Of a stretch of DNA of 15,654 bases, positions 1 to 7,443 are shown in pieces. A program made the position numbers and the translations under genes. The DNA is from an uncultured Collinsella sp. (GTDB lineage Bacteria > Actinomycetota > Coriobacteriia > Coriobacteriales > Coriobacteriaceae). Positions within the stretch are counted from its first letter, which is position 1, and each line of letters begins with the position of its first letter. The notes below the pieces were generated by a model. That model was not told where the DNA came from. It did no database searches and saw only the letters and a list, made by a program, of their open reading frames with translations. Where the stretch lies: the NCBI GenBank assembly GCA_902494245.1, contig CABUSR010000038.1:1-15654 (forward strand). Direction: 5' to 3'.

Positions 1-1
1 C

Positions 2-604
2 CCGGTCGATATGCTCGACCGCGCGGCACAGCTGCTTGGCGGGCTTGAGCCGGGTGAGGTCGATGGCGCGCTCGAGGCGCACGTGGACCGCAATCGATCT
101 TTCGACGACATCCCGATGGCCGCTGGCAAGCCTGAGGCCTGCTCGCTGCTGCTGATGCTCGTTCGACAGGGTGAGGCTGCCCGCCGCATGTTGCCGATGG
201 CGCCGATCGTCTCGGCCCGTTCGTTTGCCGAGCGTGCCTGGCCGTATATGCTCGCGTGGTCCGACCTGGGGCTTAACGGCAAGGAGCGTATGACGGTCGA
301 TTCGCTGGCGCGCGCCGAGGTGCGCCGTTTTGCTGACGAGGATACGAGCGAGCGCGTGCGAAACGAGATGATGGGCGTGCTGGGCGAGCTACTGGGTATT
401 TCGCCCGAGCAAATGGAGGAGCTGCGCTCTGAGGACGGTCAGCGTCGTTTACACGAGGGAATGAAAAAGTTCGAGGGCGAGGTTCAGGACGCCATCGATA
501 AGATGATGGGCGGCCAGGGTGGCCCGCAGGGTGGGCCCCAGGGTGGCCCGATGCCGCATCCGCCGGTTGATCCCCGACAATTTCCGTTCTTCTCTCAGAA
601 CTAG
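2..604 (+). CDS. Unrecognised protein, 3' part (open to the window edge)
   Basis: The frame is open from base 2 to a TAG at 602-604. The first ATG in the window is at 11, but no stop lies upstream, no ribosome binding site is visible, and the text reads like the middle of a protein, so I treat it as truncated at the 5' end. I do not recognise the family. The visible 200 residues are mostly charged, helix-prone sequence, then a low-complexity tail with repeated Gly-Gly-Pro-Gln units (bases about 508-555) and a Pro/Phe-rich end. There are no obvious membrane segments or metal motifs. G/C bias at third positions supports real coding. It lies upstream of ruvC on the same strand but is separated by about 240 bp with a promoter, so it is probably not in the ruv operon. 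Confidence 0.7.
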   Translation, partial: PVDMLDRAAQLLGGLEPGEVDGALEAHVDRNRSFDDIPMAAGKPEACSLLLMLVRQGEAARRMLPMAPIVSARSFAERAWPYMLAWSDLGLNGKERMTVDSLARAEVRRFADEDTSERVRNEMMGVLGELLGISPEQMEELRSEDGQRRLHEGMKKFEGEVQDAIDKMMGGQGGPQGGPQGGPMPHPPVDPRQFPFFSQN

Positions 605-612
605 GTCGCTGC

Positions 613-710
613 GCGCCCGCCAGAGCGGCAATCTGCCTTTCAATCGTCGGACATGACCGCCAGGTCAATGCCCTCCTCTTTCAAGGCACCTTGCTCGCTC
701 TGGCGGGCGC
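613..710. repeat. 98-bp element with perfect 15-bp inverted ends
   Basis: GCGCCCGCCAGAGCG (613-627) is repeated in perfect inverted form as CGCTCTGGCGGGCGC (696-710). Inside, GCCTT and AAGGC can pair, as can TGACC and GGTCA around a GCCA loop, so the whole unit could fold into one long branched hairpin. The bases just outside are similar on both sides (TCGCTGC on the left, TCGCTTGC on the right), which could be an imperfect target duplication. No T-run follows on either strand, so it does not look like an ordinary terminator. It could be a miniature inverted-repeat element, a structured 3' UTR or a small RNA. Confidence 0.6.
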
Positions 711-768
711 TCGCTTGCGTATACTCAACCTACAATTCGATCTCGGCTGACTTATAGGGCTAGCGTTG

Positions 769-777
769 TGTTATTCT
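769..777 (+). promoter_or_regulatory. Probable extended -10 promoter of the ruv operon
   Basis: TGTTATTCT gives an extended -10 (TG, one base, TATTCT) about 70 bases before the ruvC start. The best -35-like sequence upstream (TGACTT, about 18 bases away) is weak, as is common for extended -10 promoters. It has the same form as the signal before fhs in this window. This is inference from motif only. Confidence 0.4.
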
Positions 778-846
778 AGAACAGACGTTCGTGAATGATG
801 CGCGGGGCCTTGTCTTGCGCTGTGCTTGTGGCGAGGGGAGGTCGGC

Positions 847-1368
847 TTGGTTATCTTGGGCATTGACCCCGGTTTGGCTCATACGGGTTGGGGGATTATC
901 GAGGAGCGGCGTGGCGAGGTTCGCTGCCGTGCCTATGGCTGCATCGAGACCAGTGCCGGAAGTCCGCTCGCGGTGCGCCTGTCGCATATCGCCCATGACC
1001 TTAAGGATGTCGTTGAGCGTTATCGACCCGACACGGCTGCTGTCGAGAGCATCTACTTTGGCGCCAACGTTCGTTCGGCCATCCCCACGGCGCATGCCCG
1101 CGGTGCTGCACTCGTCGCACTTTCGGAATGCGCGCTCGAGATTGGCGAGTACACGCCCATGCAGATCAAACAGGCTGTGGTGGGCACTGGCGCCGCGGAC
1201 AAGCGGCAGGTCGCCTACATGGTACGCACACTCACACAGCTCGATCACGACCCGCATCCCGACCATGCCGCCGATGCCCTGGCCTGCGCCATCTGCCACG
1301 TAAACCTCAGCCGCACCCGCGCCCTCACCGGTGGCGAGTTCTATCAACAGAGAGGAACCGGATACTGA
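847..1368 (+). CDS. ruvC: Holliday junction resolvase RuvC (crossover junction endodeoxyribonuclease)
   Basis: RuvC is the Mg-dependent nuclease that nicks Holliday junctions symmetrically after RuvAB branch migration in recombinational repair. The 173-residue product has the family's usual length and RNase H-like acidic residues: Asp7 in ILGIDPG, Glu67 in VESIYFG, and the C-terminal cluster HPDHAAD (Asp139, Asp143). I chose the TTG at 847 because it puts Asp7 where it sits in known RuvC proteins and because GAGGGGAG (833-840) lies six bases upstream. A TTG at 826 is in frame but would add a non-homologous N-terminus and place the binding site inside the gene. Its stop shares one base with the ruvA start, so the two are translationally coupled. 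Confidence 0.96.
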   Translation: MVILGIDPGLAHTGWGIIEERRGEVRCRAYGCIETSAGSPLAVRLSHIAHDLKDVVERYRPDTAAVESIYFGANVRSAIPTAHARGAALVALSECALEIGEYTPMQIKQAVVGTGAADKRQVAYMVRTLTQLDHDPHPDHAADALACAICHVNLSRTRALTGGEFYQQRGTGY

Positions 1369-1988
1369 TGATTTCCCAGCTCCACGGAACGCTTGTCGAG
1401 GCCACGATGAGCTCTGCTGTCGTCGATGTGTCGGGCGTTGGCTTTGAGCTCGGCATCTCGGGCAGCACTGCGGCCACGTTGCCGACGCCCGGCGGCGAGG
1501 TCCGCCTCTACACGCGTATGCAGGTGCGCGAGGACGCCATGACACTTTTCGGTTTTTCCTCAAAGGATGAGCGCACGATGTTCGACCGGCTCGTGTCCGT
1601 TTCGGGCGTTGGCCCGCGCCTGGCGCTCGCCGTGCTTTCCACCTATACCGTGGGGCAGCTGTATTCGCTGGTGATGGCCGAGGACGACAAGGGCATGGCC
1701 AAGGTACCCGGTGTGGGCAAAAAGACAGCTCAGCGCCTGATCCTGGAACTCAAGAGCACCTTTGCCAAGGATAAGGGCTTTGTGCCGGTCGACGTGATTC
1801 CCGGCCAGGTTGCGATGCCGGTTCCCGCCGCCGCTCCTTCGGCGATCGATGATGCCCGTGCGGCGCTCCTTTCCATGGGCTTTAGCCTGCAGGAGACCGA
1901 TGTTGCCCTGAGCGGGTATGATGGGCAGAATATGCGTGTCGAGGATCTGCTCGGCGCGGCGCTTAAGCGACTCGGAATGGATGCGTGA
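1368..1988 (+). CDS. ruvA: Holliday junction branch migration protein RuvA
   Basis: RuvA binds the four-way junction as a tetramer and loads RuvB rings onto opposite arms. The 206-residue protein shows the usual three parts: an N-terminal OB-fold (about 1-62), a middle domain with two helix-hairpin-helix motifs (SVSGVG at 77-82 and KVPGVGKKTAQRL at 112-124), then a flexible Pro/Ala linker and a C-terminal three-helix domain (about 158-204) that contacts RuvB. ATG 1368 overlaps the ruvC stop (TGATG), and the gene in turn overlaps the ruvB start in the same way, so all three are read from one message. Nothing is unusual in length or motifs. Confidence 0.97.
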   Translation: MISQLHGTLVEATMSSAVVDVSGVGFELGISGSTAATLPTPGGEVRLYTRMQVREDAMTLFGFSSKDERTMFDRLVSVSGVGPRLALAVLSTYTVGQLYSLVMAEDDKGMAKVPGVGKKTAQRLILELKSTFAKDKGFVPVDVIPGQVAMPVPAAAPSAIDDARAALLSMGFSLQETDVALSGYDGQNMRVEDLLGAALKRLGMDA

Positions 1989-3055
1989 TGTGGGAAGCCG
2001 ATGACTCTCAGGACCTGTGGGCGACGCCCGGCAACTCGCCGGCGGCATCCATGGCGCACGGCGAGCGCATGGTGGGCTCGGAGCTGACGGCCGAGGACCT
2101 CGATGTCGACCGCACTTTGCGCCCCCAGCGCCTGGACGATTACTGTGGTCAGGAGCACATCAAGCAGAGCCTGCGCGTGTTGATCGAAGCGGCGCAGAGC
2201 CGTGGCGAGACGCTCGACCACGTGATCTTCTCGGGTCCTCCGGGCCTGGGCAAGACCACGCTGGCCACCGTTATCGCCAACGAGCTGGGCGCTCAGATCA
2301 AGACCACGAGTGGCCCTGCCATCGCGCGCACGGGCGACCTGGCGGCCATCCTTACTAACTTGCAGCCGGGTGATGTGCTGTTTATCGACGAGATCCACCG
2401 CCTCAACCGTTCGGTCGAGGAGGTCCTGTACCCCGCGATGGAGGACTTTGCCCTCGATATCGTGATTGGCAAGGGTCCGGCGGCGCGCTCGATTCGCCTG
2501 GATATTCCCAAGTTTACGCTGGTAGCGGCAACGACCCGCTCAGGCATGTTGACCGGCCCGTTGCGCGACCGCTTTGGCATTTCGTATCGCCTGGATTACT
2601 ACACGGTCGAGGAGCTCGCGCAGATTGTGACGCGCTCGGCGACTATCCTGGGCGTGACGATCGACCATCCCAGTGCACTCGAGATCGGCTCGCGTTCGCG
2701 CGGCACGCCACGTCTTGCCAACCGCCTTCTCAAGCGCGTGCGCGATTACGCACAGGTGCGTGGCAGCGGCCCTATCGAGCTCGATATCTGCCGCCAGGCG
2801 CTCGAGTTCTTCGAGATCGACGAGCTCGGTCTGGACTGGATGGATATTCGTATCTTGGAGACGCTTGTCAAGACGTTCTCCGGCCGTGCTGTAGGCCTGA
2901 CGACCCTTGCCAGTGCGGTGGGCGAGGACCCGGGCACGCTCGAGGATGTCTATGAGCCCTATTTGCTGCAGTGCGGGTTGATGATTCGTACGCCGCAGGG
3001 CCGTCAGGCAACCCTTCGCACCTTTGAGCACCTGGGGATTGAACCTACCGTTTAG
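1988..3055 (+). CDS. ruvB: Holliday junction branch migration ATPase RuvB
   Basis: RuvB is the AAA+ hexameric motor that drives branch migration together with RuvA. The 355-residue product has Walker A GPPGLGKTT (83-91), Walker B LFIDE (131-135), a sensor-1 region ATTRSG (181-186) and the arginine-finger segment RDRFG (193-197), followed by the sensor-2 and winged-helix C-terminal parts. The N-terminus is about 20 residues longer than in compact RuvB proteins, a common kind of variation. I use ATG 1988, which overlaps the ruvA stop; a GTG at 1985 is also in frame and would add one residue. No clear terminator follows the TAG at 3053-3055 before the fhs promoter. Confidence 0.97.
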   Translation: MWEADDSQDLWATPGNSPAASMAHGERMVGSELTAEDLDVDRTLRPQRLDDYCGQEHIKQSLRVLIEAAQSRGETLDHVIFSGPPGLGKTTLATVIANELGAQIKTTSGPAIARTGDLAAILTNLQPGDVLFIDEIHRLNRSVEEVLYPAMEDFALDIVIGKGPAARSIRLDIPKFTLVAATTRSGMLTGPLRDRFGISYRLDYYTVEELAQIVTRSATILGVTIDHPSALEIGSRSRGTPRLANRLLKRVRDYAQVRGSGPIELDICRQALEFFEIDELGLDWMDIRILETLVKTFSGRAVGLTTLASAVGEDPGTLEDVYEPYLLQCGLMIRTPQGRQATLRTFEHLGIEPTV

Positions 3056-3150
3056 GGCGCTTTGTTTTGGCGGGCTGTTGGGCTATCGCTGGGCATCGGG
3101 TAAACATATCGCCGTTCATCGGTTATGGGCGTTTTACTATTGCGCGCCCG

Positions 3151-3159
3151 TGCTATGCT
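3151..3159 (+). promoter_or_regulatory. Probable extended -10 promoter of fhs
   Basis: TGCTATGCT is an extended -10 (TG, one base, TATGCT). It would start transcription near 3166 and leave a leader of about 34 bases before the fhs ATG. No convincing -35 is present. The leader is too short to hold a folate riboswitch, and none is seen. Confidence 0.45.
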
Positions 3160-3199
3160 GAATTGGTCTTTTTCTCATTCGGTAACGAAAGGACCGCCC

Positions 3200-4867
3200 A
3201 TGCCTACTGACATCGAAATCGCACGTTCTGTCACGCCACTGCCTATTACCGAGGTGGCCAAGAACGCCGGCGTCGACGTTAAGCACCTTATTCCGTACGG
3301 CTTCGACAAGGCTAAGGTCGACTATTCACTGCTCAACGAGCCGACTGATCACCAGGCCAAGCTCGTCCTCGTGACCGCTATCAACCCAACGCCCGCGGGC
3401 GAGGGCAAGACCACCACGACCATCGGCCTGGCCGACGGCCTGCGTCGTCGCGGCGTCAAGAGTGCCGTTGCCCTGCGCGAGCCTTCGCTCGGCCCCGTCT
3501 TTGGCGTTAAGGGCGGTGCTGCCGGCGGCGGCTGGGCTCAGGTCATCCCCATGGAGGATATCAACCTGCACTTTACCGGCGACTTCCACGCTATCGGTGC
3601 CGCCAATAACCTGCTGGCCGCCATGCTTGATAACCACATCCAGCAGGGCAATCAGCTCGGTATTGACGTTAAACGCATCACTTGGAAGCGCGTCGTCGAT
3701 ATGAACGACCGTCAGCTGCGCCACGTCATCGACGGCATTGGCGGTAAGGCCCAGGGCGTGCCGCGCGAGGACGGCTTCGATATCACCGTCGCCTCCGAGG
3801 TCATGGCAATCCTGTGCCTGTCCACGAGCATCAACGATCTTAAGGAGCGCTTGGGCGAGATCGTTGTCGGCTACAGCTATGCCGGCGAGCCCGTCCGTGC
3901 CCGCGACCTCAAGGCCCAGGGTGCCATGGCCGCGTTGCTTAAAGACGCGCTCAAGCCCAATCTGGTGCAAACGCTCGAGGGCACGCCCGCGTTTGTCCAC
4001 GGCGGTCCCTTCGCCAACATTGCTCACGGCTGCAACTCTATCATGGCCACGCGTATGGCGATGCGCTTTGGCGATGTTGCCATTACCGAGGCCGGCTTTG
4101 GCGCCGACCTGGGTGCCGAGAAGTTCCTCGATATCAAGTGCCGCATGACGGGCGTTCGCCCCAGCGCCGTCGTGATCGTCGCTACCGCTCGTGCGCTTAA
4201 GTACAACGGTGGCGTCGCCAAGGCCGATCTCAACGAGGAGAACCTCGAGGCACTCAAGGCTGGCATGCCCAACCTGTTGCGTCACGTCGACAACATCCAG
4301 AACGTATATGGTCTGCCCTGCGTGGTCGCCATCAATCGCTTCCCGACGGACACCGAGGCCGAGCTTGCTCTCATCGAGTCCGAGTGCCAGAAGCTCGGCG
4401 TCAACGTTAAGCTTTCCGAGGTCTGGGCCAAGGGCGGCGAGGGCGCGCTCGAGCTTGCCGATGAGGTCATGCGTCTGATTGAGCAGCCGAGCGAGCTCAA
4501 GTTTGCCTATGAGGACGGCGCTGATGTCGCTGATGCCCTCGAGGCCGTTGCCACCAAGGTCTACCGCGCCGACGGCGTTGACTTTACGCCGGCCGCCAAG
4601 CGCCAGCTCGCCGAGCTGCGCGAGAATGGCTTTGGCAACCTGCCGGTGTGCGTCGCCAAGACGCAGTACAGCTTTAGCGACAACGCCAAGGCCCTGGGCG
4701 CTCCCGAGAACTTCCGCATCACCGTGCGTGAGCTCAAGGTTTCTGCCGGCGCCCACTTTGTGGTCGCGCTGACCGGCAGTGTTCTGACCATGCCTGGTCT
4801 GCCCAAGGTGCCCGCGGCCGAAAACATCGACGTCGACAACGACGGCGACATCACCGGCCTGTTCTAA
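3200..4867 (+). CDS. fhs: Formate-tetrahydrofolate ligase (10-formyl-THF synthetase)
   Basis: This enzyme makes 10-formyl-tetrahydrofolate from formate, THF and ATP, the entry of formate into one-carbon metabolism; it is reversible in anaerobes. The product is 555 residues, the normal size. Visible signatures are the P-loop TPAGEGKTT (64-72), REPSLGPVFG followed by GVKGGAAGGGW (102-112), NLHFTGDFHAI (122-132), and VATARALKYNGG further on. In the third motif Trp replaces the usual Tyr, a mild variation. ATG 3200 is chosen because AAAGGA lies seven bases upstream; the frame is open further upstream but has no family-like sequence there. It stands alone between its own promoter and a terminator, but its pathway partners fchA and folD lie 9.4 kb downstream. 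Confidence 0.97.
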   Translation: MPTDIEIARSVTPLPITEVAKNAGVDVKHLIPYGFDKAKVDYSLLNEPTDHQAKLVLVTAINPTPAGEGKTTTTIGLADGLRRRGVKSAVALREPSLGPVFGVKGGAAGGGWAQVIPMEDINLHFTGDFHAIGAANNLLAAMLDNHIQQGNQLGIDVKRITWKRVVDMNDRQLRHVIDGIGGKAQGVPREDGFDITVASEVMAILCLSTSINDLKERLGEIVVGYSYAGEPVRARDLKAQGAMAALLKDALKPNLVQTLEGTPAFVHGGPFANIAHGCNSIMATRMAMRFGDVAITEAGFGADLGAEKFLDIKCRMTGVRPSAVVIVATARALKYNGGVAKADLNEENLEALKAGMPNLLRHVDNIQNVYGLPCVVAINRFPTDTEAELALIESECQKLGVNVKLSEVWAKGGEGALELADEVMRLIEQPSELKFAYEDGADVADALEAVATKVYRADGVDFTPAAKRQLAELRENGFGNLPVCVAKTQYSFSDNAKALGAPENFRITVRELKVSAGAHFVVALTGSVLTMPGLPKVPAAENIDVDNDGDITGLF

Positions 4868-4887
4868 GCCTGCTGTCCATAGCTGCT

Positions 4888-4929
4888 AGCCCGCCCCGTC
4901 GCGCCTACCAAGGCTCGGCGGGGCTTTTT
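4888..4929 (+). terminator. Rho-independent terminator of fhs
   Basis: AGCCCGCC at 4888-4895 can pair with GGCGGGGCT (4917-4925) with a one-base bulge, and TTTTT follows at 4925-4929. It lies 20 bases after the fhs stop. Confidence 0.7.
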
Positions 4930-4996
4930 GATCCTTAGGCACGCGCATGTCTTGTAGATACCGGCGGGCTTTGCCCATCATAGGCTTTTGCGCGGG

Positions 4997-5002
4997 TAGA
5001 AT
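4997..5002 (+). promoter_or_regulatory. Possible -10 box before the repeat-bearing membrane protein
   Basis: TAGAAT lies about 45 bases before the start at 5048. The nearest -35-like sequence (TTGCCC, 4971-4976) is 20 bases away, longer than ideal, so this is a weak call. Confidence 0.25.
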
Positions 5003-5047
5003 GCATGGATAACTTGATGCTTGCAGGCGACGGAAAGGAAACGTTGC

Positions 5048-6031
5048 ATGGACCAGGACAAGACGACCGTGATGGGCGGCTACGGTTCCGCGCAGGCTGG
5101 CGATAGCGCCGATGCGACTCGCGTTGTTTCCAACCCCGGTTATACCGACCCCGCCGCGACGCAGACGTCTGCCGAACCCACACGGGTTATAGGCTACGGC
5201 GATACACCACGGGATCCGTTTGATTATGCACCGCAGGACCCGTATGACAATGCGGCGCCGGACCCGTATGGCAATGCGGCGACAGATGCTTATAACAACC
5301 TGCCGCATAATCCCATTCCGCAGCCTCAGCAGACGACGTATATGCCGCGTACGGCGCAGGTCCAGTCTCGTTATGAGTCGCGCGATCCGCATGCGTGCCA
5401 GCCGTATCGCGAGTATCCCAAATCGATTCCGCAGTATGGTGAGGACGAGGAGAAGGCACCGTCGCGTTCGTCGAGCGTGATCAAGAAAATCCTGATTGTG
5501 CTGGCGATCTTCTTTGCCTTGTCGATCGTGTTCGCCATCGTGTCGGGCATGCTCAACAAGCGGGGCGCCACGACCGATGCCACGACCGAGCAGGCCGAGA
5601 CCACCCAGTCTGCTGCCGTCGACCTGAGCGATATCCCGGGACAGTACTGGTCCAACGCCAAGAAGCTCCTCAAGTCGCGCGGAGCCGACCTTTCGAACGC
5701 CGTGATTCTGACCGACGATGGCTCAACGCCCGTCATCGATTCCAACTGGGTTGTTACGAATGCCTACTATAACGACAACGGCAACCTGGAGATTCAGCTC
5801 ACGCACAAGAACAGCTATGGCAACTCGTCCGGCGGCCAAAGCGGTACCGACAGCTCGAGCTCCAATACGCTGGAGGACTTGAGCAACAAGGCGCAGGAGT
5901 TGGGAGATAAGGCGCAAGAGCTGGGCGATACGGCACAAAACCTGGGTGATACTGCTCAGAATCTGGGCGATATGGCTACCAATGCCTGGGACGCTCTGCA
6001 AAACGGCATTTCGGGCGCACAGGGTAACTAG
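5048..6031 (+). CDS. Single-pass membrane protein with disordered N-terminus and heptad repeats
   Basis: A 327-residue protein that I cannot assign to a named family. Residues 1-140 are low-complexity, rich in Asp, Pro, Tyr and Asn, with a DPYDNAAPDPYGNAA repeat at about 64-78 and three similar TxV motifs (TTVM 6-9, ATRVV 23-27, PTRVI 44-48). One membrane helix follows at about 145-169 behind Lys-Lys. Residues 191-254 form a compact domain (PGQYWSNAKKLLKSRGADL...) that recalls a PASTA repeat in layout. The tail (281-315) holds five 7-residue repeats of the KAQELGD/TAQNLGD type. The probable topology is N-terminus inside and C-terminus outside. The start is set by AAAGGAA at 5034-5040, seven bases upstream of ATG 5048. 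It converges on the exporter gene with only 12 bp between stops. Confidence 0.8.
   Translation: MDQDKTTVMGGYGSAQAGDSADATRVVSNPGYTDPAATQTSAEPTRVIGYGDTPRDPFDYAPQDPYDNAAPDPYGNAATDAYNNLPHNPIPQPQQTTYMPRTAQVQSRYESRDPHACQPYREYPKSIPQYGEDEEKAPSRSSSVIKKILIVLAIFFALSIVFAIVSGMLNKRGATTDATTEQAETTQSAAVDLSDIPGQYWSNAKKLLKSRGADLSNAVILTDDGSTPVIDSNWVVTNAYYNDNGNLEIQLTHKNSYGNSSGGQSGTDSSSSNTLEDLSNKAQELGDKAQELGDTAQNLGDTAQNLGDMATNAWDALQNGISGAQGN
5888..5992 (+). repeat. Five tandem 21-bp units coding heptad repeats
   Basis: Five in-frame 21-base units (starting at 5888, 5909, 5930, 5951 and 5972) encode KAQELGD, KAQELGD, TAQNLGD, TAQNLGD and the diverged MATNAWD. Third codon positions differ between units, so this is an older, selected repeat rather than a fresh slippage event. 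The encoded segment should be an amphipathic helix. Confidence 0.85.
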
Positions 6032-6043
6032 CTGTTAAGCGGG

Positions 6044-7225
6044 CTACAGCTGCTCTGCCGGACGGTCGGGCGAGCTAAAGCCCGAGTCAAACGTAACGAC
6101 GCATGATGCATCGGGCCGGCGCTCGTGCACGATGCGCGTGACGAGCTCCAGTAGCTCTTCGTCGGATATGTCAAAGCCGTCGGGACGCACCAGGTCAAAC
6201 GAAACAAAGCCGTCGTGCTCGTGCAGGTCGTGGATGGAAAGCGCAGGGTCGATCTGCGCTACGCCGCGCTTTACCCAGCCGCGCAGGTCGTCACCGGTTG
6301 TTGCAATGGGGTCGCAGTGCAGCGTAATGCCAATGCCCATCTGGCGTTTGATGTCGTGTTCGATGGTGTCCAGAATCTCGTGGTGCTCAAAGGCATCGCC
6401 CTCGCCGGGCATTTCCACGTGTGCGCTGGCAAACTGACGGCCGGGGCCGTAGTCATGCACCATGAGGTCGTGCGTGCCTAGAACCTGGGGGTATGACATG
6501 ATCCTGTCGCGGATTTCCTGGACGAGCTTGGGGTCGGGCGCTTGCCCCAACAGCGGGCTGATGGCGTCGCGCACCAGGCCCATGCCGCTGATGCAAATGA
6601 AGATGCCCACGCCCAGGCCTGCCCAGCCGTCGAGATCAAAGCCGGTCGCTTGCGAAATAAGCGCCGCCGCCAAGACCGAGCCCGAGGTGATGACGTCATT
6701 CTTGGAGTCCTGTGCCGTGGCGATGAGCGTCTCGGAATCGATGCGGTTGCCCAGCGTGCGGTTGAATGCCGCCATCCAGAGCTTAACGAGCATGGACAAG
6801 ACGAGGGCGGCTAAGGAGAGCACCGAATATGCAGTGGGGGAAGGCTTGATGATCTTAGTGACCGACTCGAGAATCAGGTTGATGCCGACGGCGCAAACCA
6901 GGACGGCGACAAACAGACCGGCCAGGTACTCGTAGCGGCCGTGGCCATAAGGGTGGCCCTCGTCTGCCGGGCGGCTGGCAAGGCGGAACCCGAGCAGACT
7001 CACGATGTTGCTCGAGGCATCGGAGAGGTTGTTGAAAGCGTCGGCGATGAGGGAGACGGAGCCGGCGAGCAGACCCGCGATGCCCTTGGCCAGGCACAGG
7101 GTGATGTTGAGGCCAATGCAGACGAGGCTTGCGGAAAAGCCCGCGTTGGTGCGGCAAGATGCATCGACCGGCTCGCCCTCGCTGCCGGGAACAAGCGTAT
7201 GTACCAGCCGATTTACAAATAGCAT
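6044..7225 (-). CDS. Cation diffusion facilitator exporter, manganese type
   Basis: A 393-residue CDF-family proton-coupled metal exporter of the plasma membrane. Six membrane helices fit about 30-220, followed by a cytoplasmic domain. The metal-site motifs are seen directly: NNLSD in helix 2 (Asn65, Asp69) and DSKND in helix 5 (Asp173, Asp177). From family knowledge, an Asn-Asp-Asp-Asp site is typical of Mn-exporting MntE-like members, whereas zinc exporters have His in helix 5; Mn specificity is therefore an inference. GHPYGHGRYEY (90-100) is the usual CDF loop. The C-terminus is about 90 residues longer than a simple CDF tail (from about 305) and may be a second small domain. I use ATG 7225 (GAGG about nine bases upstream) over an upstream ATG at 7243, which lacks a binding site. 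Confidence 0.9.
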   Translation of the reverse strand: MLFVNRLVHTLVPGSEGEPVDASCRTNAGFSASLVCIGLNITLCLAKGIAGLLAGSVSLIADAFNNLSDASSNIVSLLGFRLASRPADEGHPYGHGRYEYLAGLFVAVLVCAVGINLILESVTKIIKPSPTAYSVLSLAALVLSMLVKLWMAAFNRTLGNRIDSETLIATAQDSKNDVITSGSVLAAALISQATGFDLDGWAGLGVGIFICISGMGLVRDAISPLLGQAPDPKLVQEIRDRIMSYPQVLGTHDLMVHDYGPGRQFASAHVEMPGEGDAFEHHEILDTIEHDIKRQMGIGITLHCDPIATTGDDLRGWVKRGVAQIDPALSIHDLHEHDGFVSFDLVRPDGFDISDEELLELVTRIVHERRPDASCVVTFDSGFSSPDRPAEQL

Positions 7226-7350
7226 AGCGGTCGTCCTCACAATCATGTTTAAGGGGATAGTGTAGCTCGCACGGGGGCGCCGTGCGCCGATGCTCAGAAA
7301 ATGCAGCAATAGTCTGCCGGTGCTAACGAGCGAGACTTCTCGTCTGCCTG

Positions 7351-7369
7351 GGTGGTCCATTTTGGGCCA
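7351..7369. repeat. Diverged third copy of the intergenic 19-bp motif
   Basis: GGTGGTCCATTTTGGGCCA resembles the exact pair at 13860 and 14069 when one gap is allowed. It contains two TGGnCCA half-sites three bases apart. It lies in the divergent control region between the exporter and the zinc-ribbon gene. The relation to the exact copies is suggestive only. Confidence 0.35.
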
Positions 7370-7396
7370 CATGGGTATGGGCATGTGCCTGCTTGC

Positions 7397-7415
7397 TCGA
7401 CATACTTAATGTCGA
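7397..7415. promoter_or_regulatory. Inverted repeat before the zinc-ribbon gene (possible operator)
   Basis: TCGACAT (7397-7403) and ATGTCGA (7409-7415) form a perfect 7-bp inverted repeat around ACTTA, ending 13 bases before the ribosome binding site. It has the size of an operator for a dimeric repressor. A hairpin near the mRNA 5' end is the alternative. Confidence 0.4.
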
Positions 7416-7443
7416 CAGCCCCTGTGCAAAGGAGGACGTTTCC

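Noticed and set aside
273..668. Minus-strand 131-codon frame with AGGAGG before a TTG
   Set aside because: It lies largely antisense to the first gene, reads as Arg/Pro-rich shadow sequence, and the binding-site-like bases fall in the inverted-repeat element.
3056..3199. Possible folate riboswitch before fhs
   Set aside because: The predicted leader is about 34 bases and shows none of the conserved folate riboswitch blocks.
3326..4756. Long minus-strand frame of 476 codons opposite fhs
   Set aside because: It is the shadow of a highly biased, well-identified gene; no binding site or family features.
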